From an uncultured Clostridia bacterium (GTDB taxonomy: Bacteria; Bacillota; Clostridia; Oscillospirales; Acutalibacteraceae): a DNA stretch of 40,268 bases. Of the stretch, positions 14,510 to 21,695 are shown piece by piece. Under the pieces are notes generated by a model, which worked only from the letters and a program-made list of their open reading frames with translations, had not been told where the DNA came from and made no database searches. Positions within the stretch are counted from its first letter, which is position 1, and each line of letters begins with the position of its first letter. The stretch covers positions 1 to 40,268 of the forward strand of contig CAMVRG010000002.1 of assembly GCA_947169815.1 (NCBI GenBank), written 5' to 3'. Made by a program: the position numbers and the translations under genes.

Positions 14510-15670
14510 ATGTCATTTGTAAAGGATTATGTTGACTGCTACGGATATCTTTCCTTTAAGGATAAGCCTTTTACCAAGGAAGATAACGTCGCTATGTGTA
14601 TGAGCTTTTATATGCCGCTTGACAAGGTCGTTTCCCCGTCGTTTGACGAGGAGCCGAGACCGTTTGCGGACGTATGCAAAGAGCTCTTTGAACTCAGAGG
14701 AAACGTACATAAGCCCGTCGGTCTTGTACTGAAAAAGGAAATCAGCATGCTCTTAATGGCTATGGCTGAGCAGAAGAGATACAACGAAATGAAGGTTGTC
14801 GCATGTACGGATAATTTCTGCGAAAAGCCCGCGGTTCAGTTCAATTCCTGCACCTTCCTTCTTCCCGACGGAAATATCGTAGTTCTTTTCAGGGGAACCG
14901 ACGATACCCTTACGGGCTGGAAAGAGGACCTCGATATGCTCGCCTCAAAGGAGGGTATTCCCTCGGAGCATCTCTCCGTTGAATATCTCGGCGAGGTAGC
15001 AAAGAGATTCAAGGGAAATATTATCGTCTGCGGTCATTCAAAGGGCGGCTACGTTGCTCAGTACGCCGTAATGAATTCGCCCAAAGAAATCCGCGACAGG
15101 GTTATTGCGCTATATAATAACGACGGACCGGGCTTCGCAAGCTACGATTATCTTAACTCCGACGTATATAAGGAGCTTCTCCCGAAATATCACCACCTTA
15201 TTCCGCAGTCCTCGTTTATCGGTATGATGCTTCTTCACGACGGCGACTATACCGTAATCAAGAGCAACGGAATTATTGGTCCGCTTCAGCACGATTTACT
15301 TACCTGGGTATTCGACGGCGACAAGCTCGTTGAGTGTAAGGATATAACGAAGAGGAGTAAGGTCTCCGACCTCGCGTTTTACGATATAGTAACGGGCGTT
15401 TCCGAGGAGCAGCTTGACGCAACCGAAAAAGCCGTAGGAAGCGTTCTTCAGGGCATAGGCCAGAGAGGTCTCCTCGACGTTAAGGATAACGTTAAGGATT
15501 CCGCAAAGGGCGCGGTTAAGGCGTGGAAGGAAATCGACAAGGACTCAAAAGCGGTTCTTAAGGAAACCGCGAAGGACGCCGCGAAAGCGGTAACGAAGGC
15601 GGTTAAGGCGGTCGCTAAAAACGAGGTAACCCCCGTAAGCGAGCGCGCAAAGCCCGCGGAAGAACAGTAA
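14510..15670 (+). CDS. DUF2974 (Mbeg1-like) lipase-type protein with amphipathic C-terminal tail
   Basis: A 386-residue cytosolic protein without signal peptide. Residues about 20-300 are an alpha/beta hydrolase of the DUF2974/Mbeg1 class. NIVVLFRGTDDTLTGWKEDLDML is the lipase class-3-like oxyanion strand, VCGHSKGGYVAQYA is the nucleophile elbow (Ser177), and LPKYHHLIPQSSFIGMMLLHDGDY and GPLQHDLLTW carry candidate His and Asp residues. The last 80 residues change character to Lys/Ala/Asp/Val repeats (DNVKDSAKGAVKAWKEIDKD, KETAKDAAKAVTKAVKAVAK), resembling LEA or apolipoprotein amphipathic helices. The substrate is unknown; a phospholipid or acyl-ester is likely (inference). It has its own promoter and terminator. 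Confidence 0.82.
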   Translation: MSFVKDYVDCYGYLSFKDKPFTKEDNVAMCMSFYMPLDKVVSPSFDEEPRPFADVCKELFELRGNVHKPVGLVLKKEISMLLMAMAEQKRYNEMKVVACTDNFCEKPAVQFNSCTFLLPDGNIVVLFRGTDDTLTGWKEDLDMLASKEGIPSEHLSVEYLGEVAKRFKGNIIVCGHSKGGYVAQYAVMNSPKEIRDRVIALYNNDGPGFASYDYLNSDVYKELLPKYHHLIPQSSFIGMMLLHDGDYTVIKSNGIIGPLQHDLLTWVFDGDKLVECKDITKRSKVSDLAFYDIVTGVSEEQLDATEKAVGSVLQGIGQRGLLDVKDNVKDSAKGAVKAWKEIDKDSKAVLKETAKDAAKAVTKAVKAVAKNEVTPVSERAKPAEEQ

Positions 15671-15676
15671 AAATTT

Positions 15677-15706
15677 GGAACCGTCTTAATGACGGTTCCT
15701 TTTATT
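15677..15706 (+). terminator. Intrinsic terminator of the DUF2974 gene
   Basis: GGAACCGTC-TTAAT-GACGGTTCC followed by TTTTATT. Confidence 0.9.
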
Positions 15707-15733
15707 GACTCTTATATCTCCGTATGCTATAAT
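15705..15733 (+). promoter_or_regulatory. Promoter of the secreted membrane-anchored protein gene
   Basis: TTGACT (15705-15710), 17-bp spacer, TATAAT (15728-15733), immediately after the preceding terminator. Confidence 0.8.
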
Positions 15734-15773
15734 AAAATTACAAAATTTTAAAATTGTAAAAGGAGTGCTAAAA

Positions 15774-16520
15774 ATGAAAAAAGTAATGTTTTCAGTTGTT
15801 CTGGCTCTCTGTCTGCTCATTACCCCTTTTGCAGCTTTCGCAGACGCCGAGCCGACTGAAATTACCGACGAAACCGCAAACGTAACCTTTACCGTTCCCT
15901 CAGGCTGGAGCCGTGTATCAGCAGCTGAAACCGATTCAATCAAATACGCCTTCCAGAAGGACGGCGACGATAAGCAGCAGTTTCTCGGCTATTCCGTAGT
16001 TGATATTTACGAGGGCAGCGACGAAAGCCTTAAATCCTCGTACAGCAGAAGCGAGATTGACAACTCTATAATGACGGCAAAAGAGTTTGAAGAAAAGATG
16101 ATAGGCTCAGCAGCCGATTCGGGCATTACCGACCCGAAGGTTGGAAGCGTAACGGTCGGAAAGTACGATTTCTTTAAGCTTACCTTTAAACAGAAGGTCA
16201 GCGAGGAGTCGACCGTAAACGTAGTTCTTTACGCTCATATCGTAAACGGTTACTCGGTATACTTCCGCTTCCAGACCTATAACGGCGAGCCCGACGCGGC
16301 TGATATTGACGCTGTTATAACCTCGGTTAATTTCGCCGACGAGAAAGAAAAGAGCGAAACAAAGCCCTCGGAAGAAGCCGAAAGCGAAACGAAAGCCGAC
16401 GATAACACGAAAAAGAAGAGCGCCTCTTCACGCACGGCAAAGGGCGGAATTGTCGGAGGAGGAACGGCCTTTATTCTTGCCGTTCTCGGCTTAATTCTCA
16501 GAAAGCTCAGAAAAAGATAA
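15774..16520 (+). CDS. Secreted, C-terminally membrane-anchored protein of unknown function
   Basis: A 248-residue protein whose family I do not recognise. Signal peptide MKKVMFSVVLALCLLITPFAAFA is followed by a globular domain (about 28-185) starting FTVPSGWSRVSAAETDSIKYAFQKDGDDKQQFLGYSVVDIY, reminiscent of PsbP-like or DUF1795-type folds for stress or lipoprotein partners (weak inference). A Glu/Lys/Ser linker leads to a C-terminal helix GGIVGGGTAFILAVLGLILRKLRKR with a positive tail, so it is probably anchored with the domain outside. The ORF-track start 15705 lies in the promoter; ATG 15774 has AAAGGAG 8 nt upstream. Confidence 0.75.
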   Translation: MKKVMFSVVLALCLLITPFAAFADAEPTEITDETANVTFTVPSGWSRVSAAETDSIKYAFQKDGDDKQQFLGYSVVDIYEGSDESLKSSYSRSEIDNSIMTAKEFEEKMIGSAADSGITDPKVGSVTVGKYDFFKLTFKQKVSEESTVNVVLYAHIVNGYSVYFRFQTYNGEPDAADIDAVITSVNFADEKEKSETKPSEEAESETKADDNTKKKSASSRTAKGGIVGGGTAFILAVLGLILRKLRKR

Positions 16521-16550
16521 AAAGAAGAGGACTTTGTCCTCTTCTTTTTT
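16521..16550. terminator. Bidirectional terminator between convergent genes
   Basis: AAAGAAGAGGAC-TTT-GTCCTCTTCTTT with T-runs on both strands, between the anchored protein gene and rsmE. Confidence 0.9.
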
Positions 16551-16551
16551 A

Positions 16552-16632
16552 ATGTTGAGTCTTCGGTTTTGAGTTGTCGGGCGCAGCGCCATCAAACTGA
16601 AAACTGAACACCGAACACTCAAAACTACTCAA
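16552..16632. repeat. Degenerate inverted-repeat tract
   Basis: TTGAGT (16555-16560) faces ACTCAA (16627-16632), enclosing TTCGGTTTTGAGTT-like and ACTGAAAACTGAACACCGAACACTC-like runs. It looks like a small decayed palindromic intergenic repeat. It overlaps the rsmE stop codon. Confidence 0.4.
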
Positions 16633-17347
16633 GGTTTCCCGTTAAGAGCATTATCGCCGTGAGCGCCGCTACGGGCGCGGTCTGAGTACGGAGTATTCTT
16701 GCGCCGAGGGTCGCGCAGACCGCTCCGCTTTTTACTATTTCCTCAACCTCGTCCTTTTCAAAGCCGCCCTCGGGGCCTATATATATTGATACCGATTCGG
16801 TATCCTTTTTTATTATGTCTGTAAGCCTCTCGCCGCCGCCCTCGTAAAAGACGATTTTAACCTCGCTTTTATCCGCCGAAAGCGCCTGCTTCAGGCTCAT
16901 CATTTCGCTTACCTCGGGAACCGTTCCCCTTCCGCTCTGCTGCGCCGCTTCAAGGGCGATTTTTCTGTATCTTTCGCTCTTTTTCTTCGCGCTTTTTTCG
17001 TCGGGGCGGCTCACGCACCGCTTTGTAAGAGTCGGAACGAATCTTACCGCGCCGAGCTCCGTGCATTTCTGAATAACGTCCTCGAGCTTGCTTCCCTTGG
17101 GAACGCCCTGATATACGGTTACCGCGCAGGAGGGCTCGCTTTTTACCGCCTGTTTATAACAGACCTTAAGGCGTACCGTCTCTTTCGTTATCTCATCTAT
17201 CTGACAGCCGAAATCCGTACCGCCGCCGTCGGTTACGCAAAGCATATCGCCGACCTTCATTCTCAGCGATTTGGCTATATGCCGCGCCCTTTCCCCGTCA
17301 AGAACAATTTCGTTTTCGGGAGTATAATCAATAAAAAGTTTTTGCAT
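16625..17347 (-). CDS. rsmE: 16S rRNA m3U1498 methyltransferase RsmE
   Basis: A cytosolic SPOUT-class enzyme methylating U1498 of 16S rRNA with SAM; 240 residues, normal length. An N-terminal PUA-like domain (EIVLDGERARHIAKSLRMKVGDMLCVTDGGG) precedes the knotted methyltransferase domain. Diagnostic motifs are KGSKLEDVIQKCTELGA, RYRKIALEAAQQSGR, IYIGPEGGFEKDEVE and LGARILRTQTAPVAAL. In many Firmicutes rsmE follows prmA; here the gene immediately upstream (3 bp) is an ArsR-type repressor, which probably co-transcribes it. Confidence 0.96.
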   Translation of the reverse strand: MQKLFIDYTPENEIVLDGERARHIAKSLRMKVGDMLCVTDGGGTDFGCQIDEITKETVRLKVCYKQAVKSEPSCAVTVYQGVPKGSKLEDVIQKCTELGAVRFVPTLTKRCVSRPDEKSAKKKSERYRKIALEAAQQSGRGTVPEVSEMMSLKQALSADKSEVKIVFYEGGGERLTDIIKKDTESVSIYIGPEGGFEKDEVEEIVKSGAVCATLGARILRTQTAPVAALTAIMLLTGNLE

Positions 17348-17350
17348 GTC

Positions 17351-17632
17351 CTACTCCTCAACATGCTCGATCGCGCTGTTTATAATGATTTTTACGTGCT
17401 CGTCGTCAAGCGAGTAAAATATGTTTTTTCCCGCTCGCCTTCCCTTGACAAGATGTGAGTTTTTTAGCGCCCTGAGCTGATGGGAAACGGCGGTCTGCGT
17501 TGCGCCGACCTCGTTTACAATATCGCCTACGCTCCTCTCTCCGTCAAATAGAGAGAGAAGGATTTTTATTCTTGTTGAATCCGCAAAAGCCTTGAATAAC
17601 TCGGCTATTTCATTAATCTCGTTTATATTCAT
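17351..17632 (-). CDS. ArsR/SmtB-family metal-sensing repressor
   Basis: A 93-residue winged-helix dimeric repressor. The recognition helix is in GATQTAVSHQLRALKNSHLV and the wing is KGRRAGKNIFYSL. The C-terminal helix reads DEHVKIIINSAIEHVEE: Asp77-x-His79 and His90-x-x-Glu93, with the exact 11- and 3-residue spacings of the SmtB/CzrA alpha-5 zinc site, so Zn(II) or a similar divalent ion is the likely inducer. I start at the second ATG (17632) because AGGTG sits just upstream of it. A perfect palindrome lies in its leader. The downstream rsmE is separated by 3 bp. Confidence 0.88.
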   Translation of the reverse strand: MNINEINEIAELFKAFADSTRIKILLSLFDGERSVGDIVNEVGATQTAVSHQLRALKNSHLVKGRRAGKNIFYSLDDEHVKIIINSAIEHVEE

Positions 17633-17654
17633 AATACACCTCATATGCCGTTTC

Positions 17655-17668
17655 CGTTCATATGAACG
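17655..17668. promoter_or_regulatory. Candidate ArsR operator
   Basis: Perfect 14-bp palindrome CGTTCATATGAACG, resembling the TGAAC...GTTCA core of SmtB/CzrA operators. It lies just downstream of the -10 box, overlapping the early transcribed region, a position suited to autorepression. Confidence 0.75.
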
Positions 17669-17682
17669 TTTTCCGCAAGTGT

Positions 17683-17711
17683 ATTATAGGATAATTACTC
17701 TCCGCTGTCAA
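17683..17711 (-). promoter_or_regulatory. Promoter of the arsR-rsmE transcript
   Basis: Minus-strand TTGACA (17706-17711), 17 bp, TATAAT (17683-17688), both perfect. The -35 lies inside the 3' end of the DUF421 gene. Confidence 0.85.
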
Positions 17712-18198
17712 CAGGGTTTTTTTCAAACACGTCTATTCTTCCCGATTCGGTAACGGTTGCAAGAAGGATGTTTTCAAGCCTCCGTCCCCTTGAGAGTAAA
17801 ACGGTCATAATTTCCTCGCGCTTTATTTCCGCTTTTTCGAGCTCTTCCTCAATTATTTCCCCGTTTTTCACGATAACACGCGGTATTCCGTCCCTGACGG
17901 GGGCGAAATTAAAGTCCTTCGGCGTGAGCCGACGGCACGTCGGCTTTAAGAGAAAGCTTATTTTTCCGCTCTCTTCAAGAACGGCGGTATCAACGTCCCC
18001 GAGATTAAAACAGCCCTTCTCCCTCGCCTGTGAAAAAAGCTCCTCAATGCTTATCTGCGCGCGTTCGAGCGCGCCCTCTGTAAACTCTCCCTCTCTCATA
18101 ATTACCGTTTTTTTAACCCGTTTTTTTCTCGTCTGAGCTAAAAGCGCAAGTAAAAGAATAATATTAATTACAAGTAAAATTACCTCAACAGCGTCCAT
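17695..18198 (-). CDS. Membrane-anchored DUF421 (YetF-like) domain protein
   Basis: A 167-residue protein with a single N-terminal helix (VEVILLVINIILLLALLAQ) rather than the three helices of typical YetF/YdfR proteins. It carries two DUF421-type units: VKKTVIMREGEFTEGALERAQISIEELFSQAREKGCFNLGDVDTAVLEESGKISFL, then IPRVIVKNGEIIEEELEKAEIKREEIMTVLLSRGRRLENILLATVTESGRIDVF. The FNLGDVDTAVLE segment is the DUF421 hallmark. The family is linked to spore or membrane functions of uncertain role. GGTGA precedes the ATG. It lies upstream of arsR but is probably separated from it by the arsR promoter. Confidence 0.8.
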   Translation of the reverse strand: MDAVEVILLVINIILLLALLAQTRKKRVKKTVIMREGEFTEGALERAQISIEELFSQAREKGCFNLGDVDTAVLEESGKISFLLKPTCRRLTPKDFNFAPVRDGIPRVIVKNGEIIEEELEKAEIKREEIMTVLLSRGRRLENILLATVTESGRIDVFEKNPVDSGE

Positions 18199-18244
18199 TA
18201 AATCACCTTTTAACCGTTTATTGATATTATTATTATTTTAATTA

Positions 18245-18274
18245 TTGTAAAAAATATACTATTTGTGTTATAAT
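18245..18274 (+). promoter_or_regulatory. Possible promoter of the CDF-like gene
   Basis: TTGTAA (18245-18250), 18-bp spacer, TATAAT (18269-18274). The -35 is weak. It is the only candidate before the five-gene run that starts at 18301. Confidence 0.45.
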
Positions 18275-18300
18275 GTAAAAAAACATAAGACGGTGAGCGT

Positions 18301-18903
18301 TTGAAGAATGTAAGACTTAGCGCAGCTCTTTTCGGGCTGCTTCTTAATTTTGCTTTATTTCTTACCAAGCTTTACATAGGCATCAGCTCGGCGTCTCTGA
18401 CGATTTACTGCGATGCCGTAAATAACTTAGGCGATACCTTCGCCTGCGCGGTTGCCCTCTTCGGCTTCGTTATGATAAAACGACTCGGGGAAAAGCAGTC
18501 CGACCGCGCGCAGAGTCTCTGCACCTTTGTAATAAGCCTTCTTATTGCGGGAACTGGAATATACTTTGTATATAACGGTCTTGAAAGAATGATGTATCCC
18601 GTACCCGTTCGGAGTATGCCCGTATATTTAGCGGTTATAAGCTGTACGGTAGCCGTAAAGCTCTTTATGGGGCTTGTGTTCAGAGCGTTTGATAAAAAGG
18701 CGCCCTCTCCCGTAATAAAGGCACTTTCGCTCGACTCGTTTTTAGACTGCTTCATAACCCTTTCGGCTGTTATGAGCCTTGCGCTCGTATCAAAAATAAA
18801 CTATGCCGTTGACGGCCTTTTCGCAATTATCACGGGAAGCGCGATAACCGTATCGGCAATAAAAAATATTATCAGCGAAACAAAATTTCTTATAAACAAT
18901 TAA
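18301..18903 (+). CDS. CDF-like cation transporter lacking the cytosolic domain
   Basis: A 200-residue membrane protein with six predicted helices resembling the transmembrane half of cation diffusion facilitators (Zn/Fe/Mn exporters of the CzcD/FieF type). The helix-2 site aligns as YCDAVNNLGDTF, giving Asn-xxx-Asp where family members have His/Asp-xxx-Asp. Helix 5 has LDSFLDC, an Asp-xxx-Asp. The usual C-terminal ferredoxin-like metal-sensing domain of about 80-90 residues is absent, and the ORF ends right after helix 6. The start is TTG with GGTGAG 3 nt upstream, so initiation is probably weak. It is 17 bp upstream of the phosphoesterase gene. Metal specificity cannot be deduced. Confidence 0.78.
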   Translation: MKNVRLSAALFGLLLNFALFLTKLYIGISSASLTIYCDAVNNLGDTFACAVALFGFVMIKRLGEKQSDRAQSLCTFVISLLIAGTGIYFVYNGLERMMYPVPVRSMPVYLAVISCTVAVKLFMGLVFRAFDKKAPSPVIKALSLDSFLDCFITLSAVMSLALVSKINYAVDGLFAIITGSAITVSAIKNIISETKFLINN

Positions 18904-18920
18904 TTACAGGAGTGAAAATT

Positions 18921-20252
18921 ATGGCAAAAACCAAAGAAAAGAAAGTAAAGGTTAAGAAAACCCCTAAAGAGAAGGCTAAAAAGGCAGGCAAGGTTCTTCT
19001 TATAATCCTTCTTGTAATCGCAATTATTGCCGCGGTAACGGCGGTAGTAAATGCCGTTTCGGTAAAGAGCGAGAGAAGCTTTATTAACAATTCGCTCTCT
19101 CCCGCAGCCTACGGCGAGCAGCTTGTTCCCGAGCTTGACGGCGACGGTTACTACACCTTTACCTGCGACCGCGATTTTAAGGTTATGCAGCTTACCGACG
19201 TACATATCGGCTCGGGCTTTATGAGCGTTAAAAAGGACCAGAGCGCGCTCAACGCCGTTGCCGCTATGATTACAGAGGAAAAACCCGACCTTGTAATCGT
19301 TACGGGCGACGTCGCTTATCCCGTACCCTTCCAGTCGGGAACCTTTAACAATCTTCCCGGCGCCGTAACCTTTGCTTCCCTTATGGAAAAGCTCGGCGTT
19401 TACTGGTGTATGTGCTACGGTAACCACGATACAGAGGCGTATTCCTTCCATTCAAGAGACTCTGTTTCGGATAAGGTTTACTGCGATAAGGAAAAATATC
19501 CCCACTGCCTTTTCCAGAAGGGTCCCGAGGACGTTGACGGCGTAGGTAACTATGCGGTTAAGGTTAAGAACTCAAAGGGCGAAATTACCCAGACCTTCTT
19601 CGTTTTTGACTCTCACGCATATACTGACGGCGACTATTTCGGAATTATGTGGAAATATGACGCTATACATAAAAACCAGGTTGAGTGGTACGAGAAAACC
19701 GTTAAGGAATTTACCGACGAAAACGGCGGCGTACAGCCGAAATCCCTCGCCTTCTTCCATATTCCGCCCGTTGAGGAAAACGACGCTTATAAGGAGCTTA
19801 AGGAATCGGGCGGCAAGGATACCGAAAACGTAAAATTCAAATACGGAAAAATCGCCGAGGGCGGCGAGGTTATCTGCTCAAGTAAGTATAACAACGGCTT
19901 GTTTGACGCGTTTATGAAGAACGGCACTCAGGGCGTATTCTTCGGCCACGACCACCTCAATAACCTTTCGGTTAACTATAAGGGCGTTCAGCTTACCTAC
20001 GGTTATTCAATAGACTATCTTGCTTACAGCGGAATTTATAAATACGGTCTTCAGCGAGGTTGTACTATTATAAACACGAGACCTGACGGTTCCTTTGACA
20101 ACTACGGCGAAAACTATTATCAGGATAAGTATTCGCCCGTTAACGCCAAGGAAGAGGTTGACCTTGAACACGAAATGAGCGAGGTTGAAGATAACGCGGG
20201 CGCAGTATTTGATTTCCAGGCTGAAAACAATAACGGAGCCGCACAGGAGTAA
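18921..20252 (+). CDS. Membrane-anchored metallophosphoesterase (calcineurin-like)
   Basis: A 443-residue protein. A very basic N-terminus (MAKTKEKKVKVKKTPKEKAKK) and one helix (VLLIILLVIAIIAAVTAVVNAV) orient the catalytic domain outward. Dinuclear-metal motifs are present in order: QLTDVHIGSG (about 90), VIVTGDVAYP, CYGNHDTEAYSFHS, FFHIPPVEE and GVFFGHDHLNN (about 345). The fold matches exported phosphodiesterases/phosphatases of the calcineurin superfamily; the substrate is unknown. ATG 18921 has AGGAG 8 nt upstream and is preferred to the GTG at 18912. Its stop overlaps the next ATG (TAATG), with CAGGAG supplied by its own last codons. Confidence 0.9.
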   Translation: MAKTKEKKVKVKKTPKEKAKKAGKVLLIILLVIAIIAAVTAVVNAVSVKSERSFINNSLSPAAYGEQLVPELDGDGYYTFTCDRDFKVMQLTDVHIGSGFMSVKKDQSALNAVAAMITEEKPDLVIVTGDVAYPVPFQSGTFNNLPGAVTFASLMEKLGVYWCMCYGNHDTEAYSFHSRDSVSDKVYCDKEKYPHCLFQKGPEDVDGVGNYAVKVKNSKGEITQTFFVFDSHAYTDGDYFGIMWKYDAIHKNQVEWYEKTVKEFTDENGGVQPKSLAFFHIPPVEENDAYKELKESGGKDTENVKFKYGKIAEGGEVICSSKYNNGLFDAFMKNGTQGVFFGHDHLNNLSVNYKGVQLTYGYSIDYLAYSGIYKYGLQRGCTIINTRPDGSFDNYGENYYQDKYSPVNAKEEVDLEHEMSEVEDNAGAVFDFQAENNNGAAQE

Positions 20253-21028
20253 TGGAATTGAACTTTAAAGACGATAAATTTATGACCGTTCTCGCTCTGT
20301 GCGTTGTAGCGTTTGTTATAGCTCAGGCGGTATTCTTCCTCATAAGAGCCGTAAAAAGAGCGAGAGAACTCGGAATAGAAAAATCAACAATAAAAAATAC
20401 GGTTATGTCCTCGGCGCTATTTACTATAGCGCCCGCGATAGGAATAGTCGCAACCGTTTTAACCCTCGCCTCAGCCCTCGGCTACGTGCTTCCGTGGATA
20501 AGGCTTTCGGTTATCGGCAATATCTCATACGAGGTAACCGCGGCGACTAACGCTATCGAGGCTTACGGGCTTGCGGGCGGTATTTCTCAGGAGATAACCG
20601 ACCCGACCGTATTCGGAACAGTCGCGTGGGTTATGACGCTCGGCTCAATGATGCCGCTTATTCTCACGCCGATTATGATAAAAAAGGTTCAGAAAAAGGT
20701 AGGCAGCGCCGTTTCGGGAAACAAGGCGTGGGCTGACGTAATGAGCGCCGCGGCGTTCATAGGCCTTATCGCCGCCTTTGTCGCAAGAGCGATTGCGGGA
20801 AAGGGCGCAGCTGAAATCGTCGGCGACGGCGCAGGCGTTCTTTCTGTTTCCGCTCTCATATTTTCAATTATACTTATGCTTATCCTTTCAAAGCTCGCAA
20901 CGCTTCCTAAAATGAAGTGGCTCGAAAGCTTTGCAATGCCGTTTGCTATGATAGGCGCTATGGCGCTCGTTATGCTTCTCGCTCAGGTATTGCCCCACGG
21001 TATAGCGTTTACGGAATGGAGGGGTTAG
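20252..21028 (+). CDS. DUF5058 membrane protein
   Basis: A 258-residue protein with six to seven predicted helices, of the uncharacterised DUF5058 family. Family-type landmarks are the first helix, a basic loop VKRARELGIEKSTIKNTVMSSALFTIAPAIGIV, LPWIRLSVIGNISYEVTAATNAIEA and TLGSMMPLILTPIMIKKVQKKVG. It is translationally coupled to the phosphoesterase gene by a one-base overlap and followed at 1 bp by another membrane protein gene. The pair then overlaps an M20 peptidase gene. A two-subunit transporter or channel for a peptidase substrate or product is the natural guess, but no function is established. Confidence 0.82.
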   Translation: MELNFKDDKFMTVLALCVVAFVIAQAVFFLIRAVKRARELGIEKSTIKNTVMSSALFTIAPAIGIVATVLTLASALGYVLPWIRLSVIGNISYEVTAATNAIEAYGLAGGISQEITDPTVFGTVAWVMTLGSMMPLILTPIMIKKVQKKVGSAVSGNKAWADVMSAAAFIGLIAAFVARAIAGKGAAEIVGDGAGVLSVSALIFSIILMLILSKLATLPKMKWLESFAMPFAMIGAMALVMLLAQVLPHGIAFTEWRG

Positions 21029-21029
21029 T

Positions 21030-21695
21030 ATGGATAATAAATATATCAATAAAACTCATACCTACGGAAGAATATGGATGGTTGTAACCCTTCTCGTATT
21101 CCTTTCGGTTCCGACTATGATTTGCGCCCACCTCGGCGTACATCCCGAGCTCGGAAAAATCGCAAAGGGGCTTGCGACGGTTGCGCTTGTATTCTATCCT
21201 ACGGCGGTAATCGAGGTTATTACCTATACTCCGCTACTCGGTACGGGCGGAACCTATCTCGGCTTCGTAACAGGTAATATAACTAACCTTAAGCTCCCCG
21301 TTGCGCTCAGCTCTATGGAGAGCGCCAAGGTTGATTCAAACAGCGACGAGGGCGAGGTTATTTCAACTATTTCAATAGCCGTGTCCTCAATAGTAACTAC
21401 GGTAATTATCGCGGTATTCGTTCTTCTTTTCAGACCGATACTTAAGGATATTACGGGCGAGGGCTCTCCCTTCGCTCCCGCATTTCAGCAGGTTACGCCC
21501 GCGCTTTTCGGCGCGCTTTGCGCCTCATATCTCGCAAAGCACTGGAAAATATCAATTCTTCCCATCGCCGTTCTTACAGTTATTTTAATTTTTGCGGGCA
21601 CGCTCGCCACGGGCGTATTAATACCGATAGGAGTTGTAGTATCTCTTCTCGGCGCGCACCTTATGTATAAGAAAGGCTGGGTAGGACAGGAATGA
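21030..21695 (+). CDS. Membrane protein partner of DUF5058
   Basis: A 221-residue protein with about six helices and no named function. It starts NKTHTYGRIWMVVTLLVFLSVPTMICA, and residues 60-80 contain TAVIEVITYTPLLGTGGTYLGFVTGNITNLKLPVAL, a Gly/Thr-rich re-entrant-like stretch that could line a transport path. The ATG follows GGAGGGG and lies one base after DUF5058. Its last four bases overlap the start of the M20 gene (ATGA). Such tight coupling argues that the two membrane proteins are made in equal amounts and form a complex (inference). Confidence 0.72.
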   Translation: MDNKYINKTHTYGRIWMVVTLLVFLSVPTMICAHLGVHPELGKIAKGLATVALVFYPTAVIEVITYTPLLGTGGTYLGFVTGNITNLKLPVALSSMESAKVDSNSDEGEVISTISIAVSSIVTTVIIAVFVLLFRPILKDITGEGSPFAPAFQQVTPALFGALCASYLAKHWKISILPIAVLTVILIFAGTLATGVLIPIGVVVSLLGAHLMYKKGWVGQE

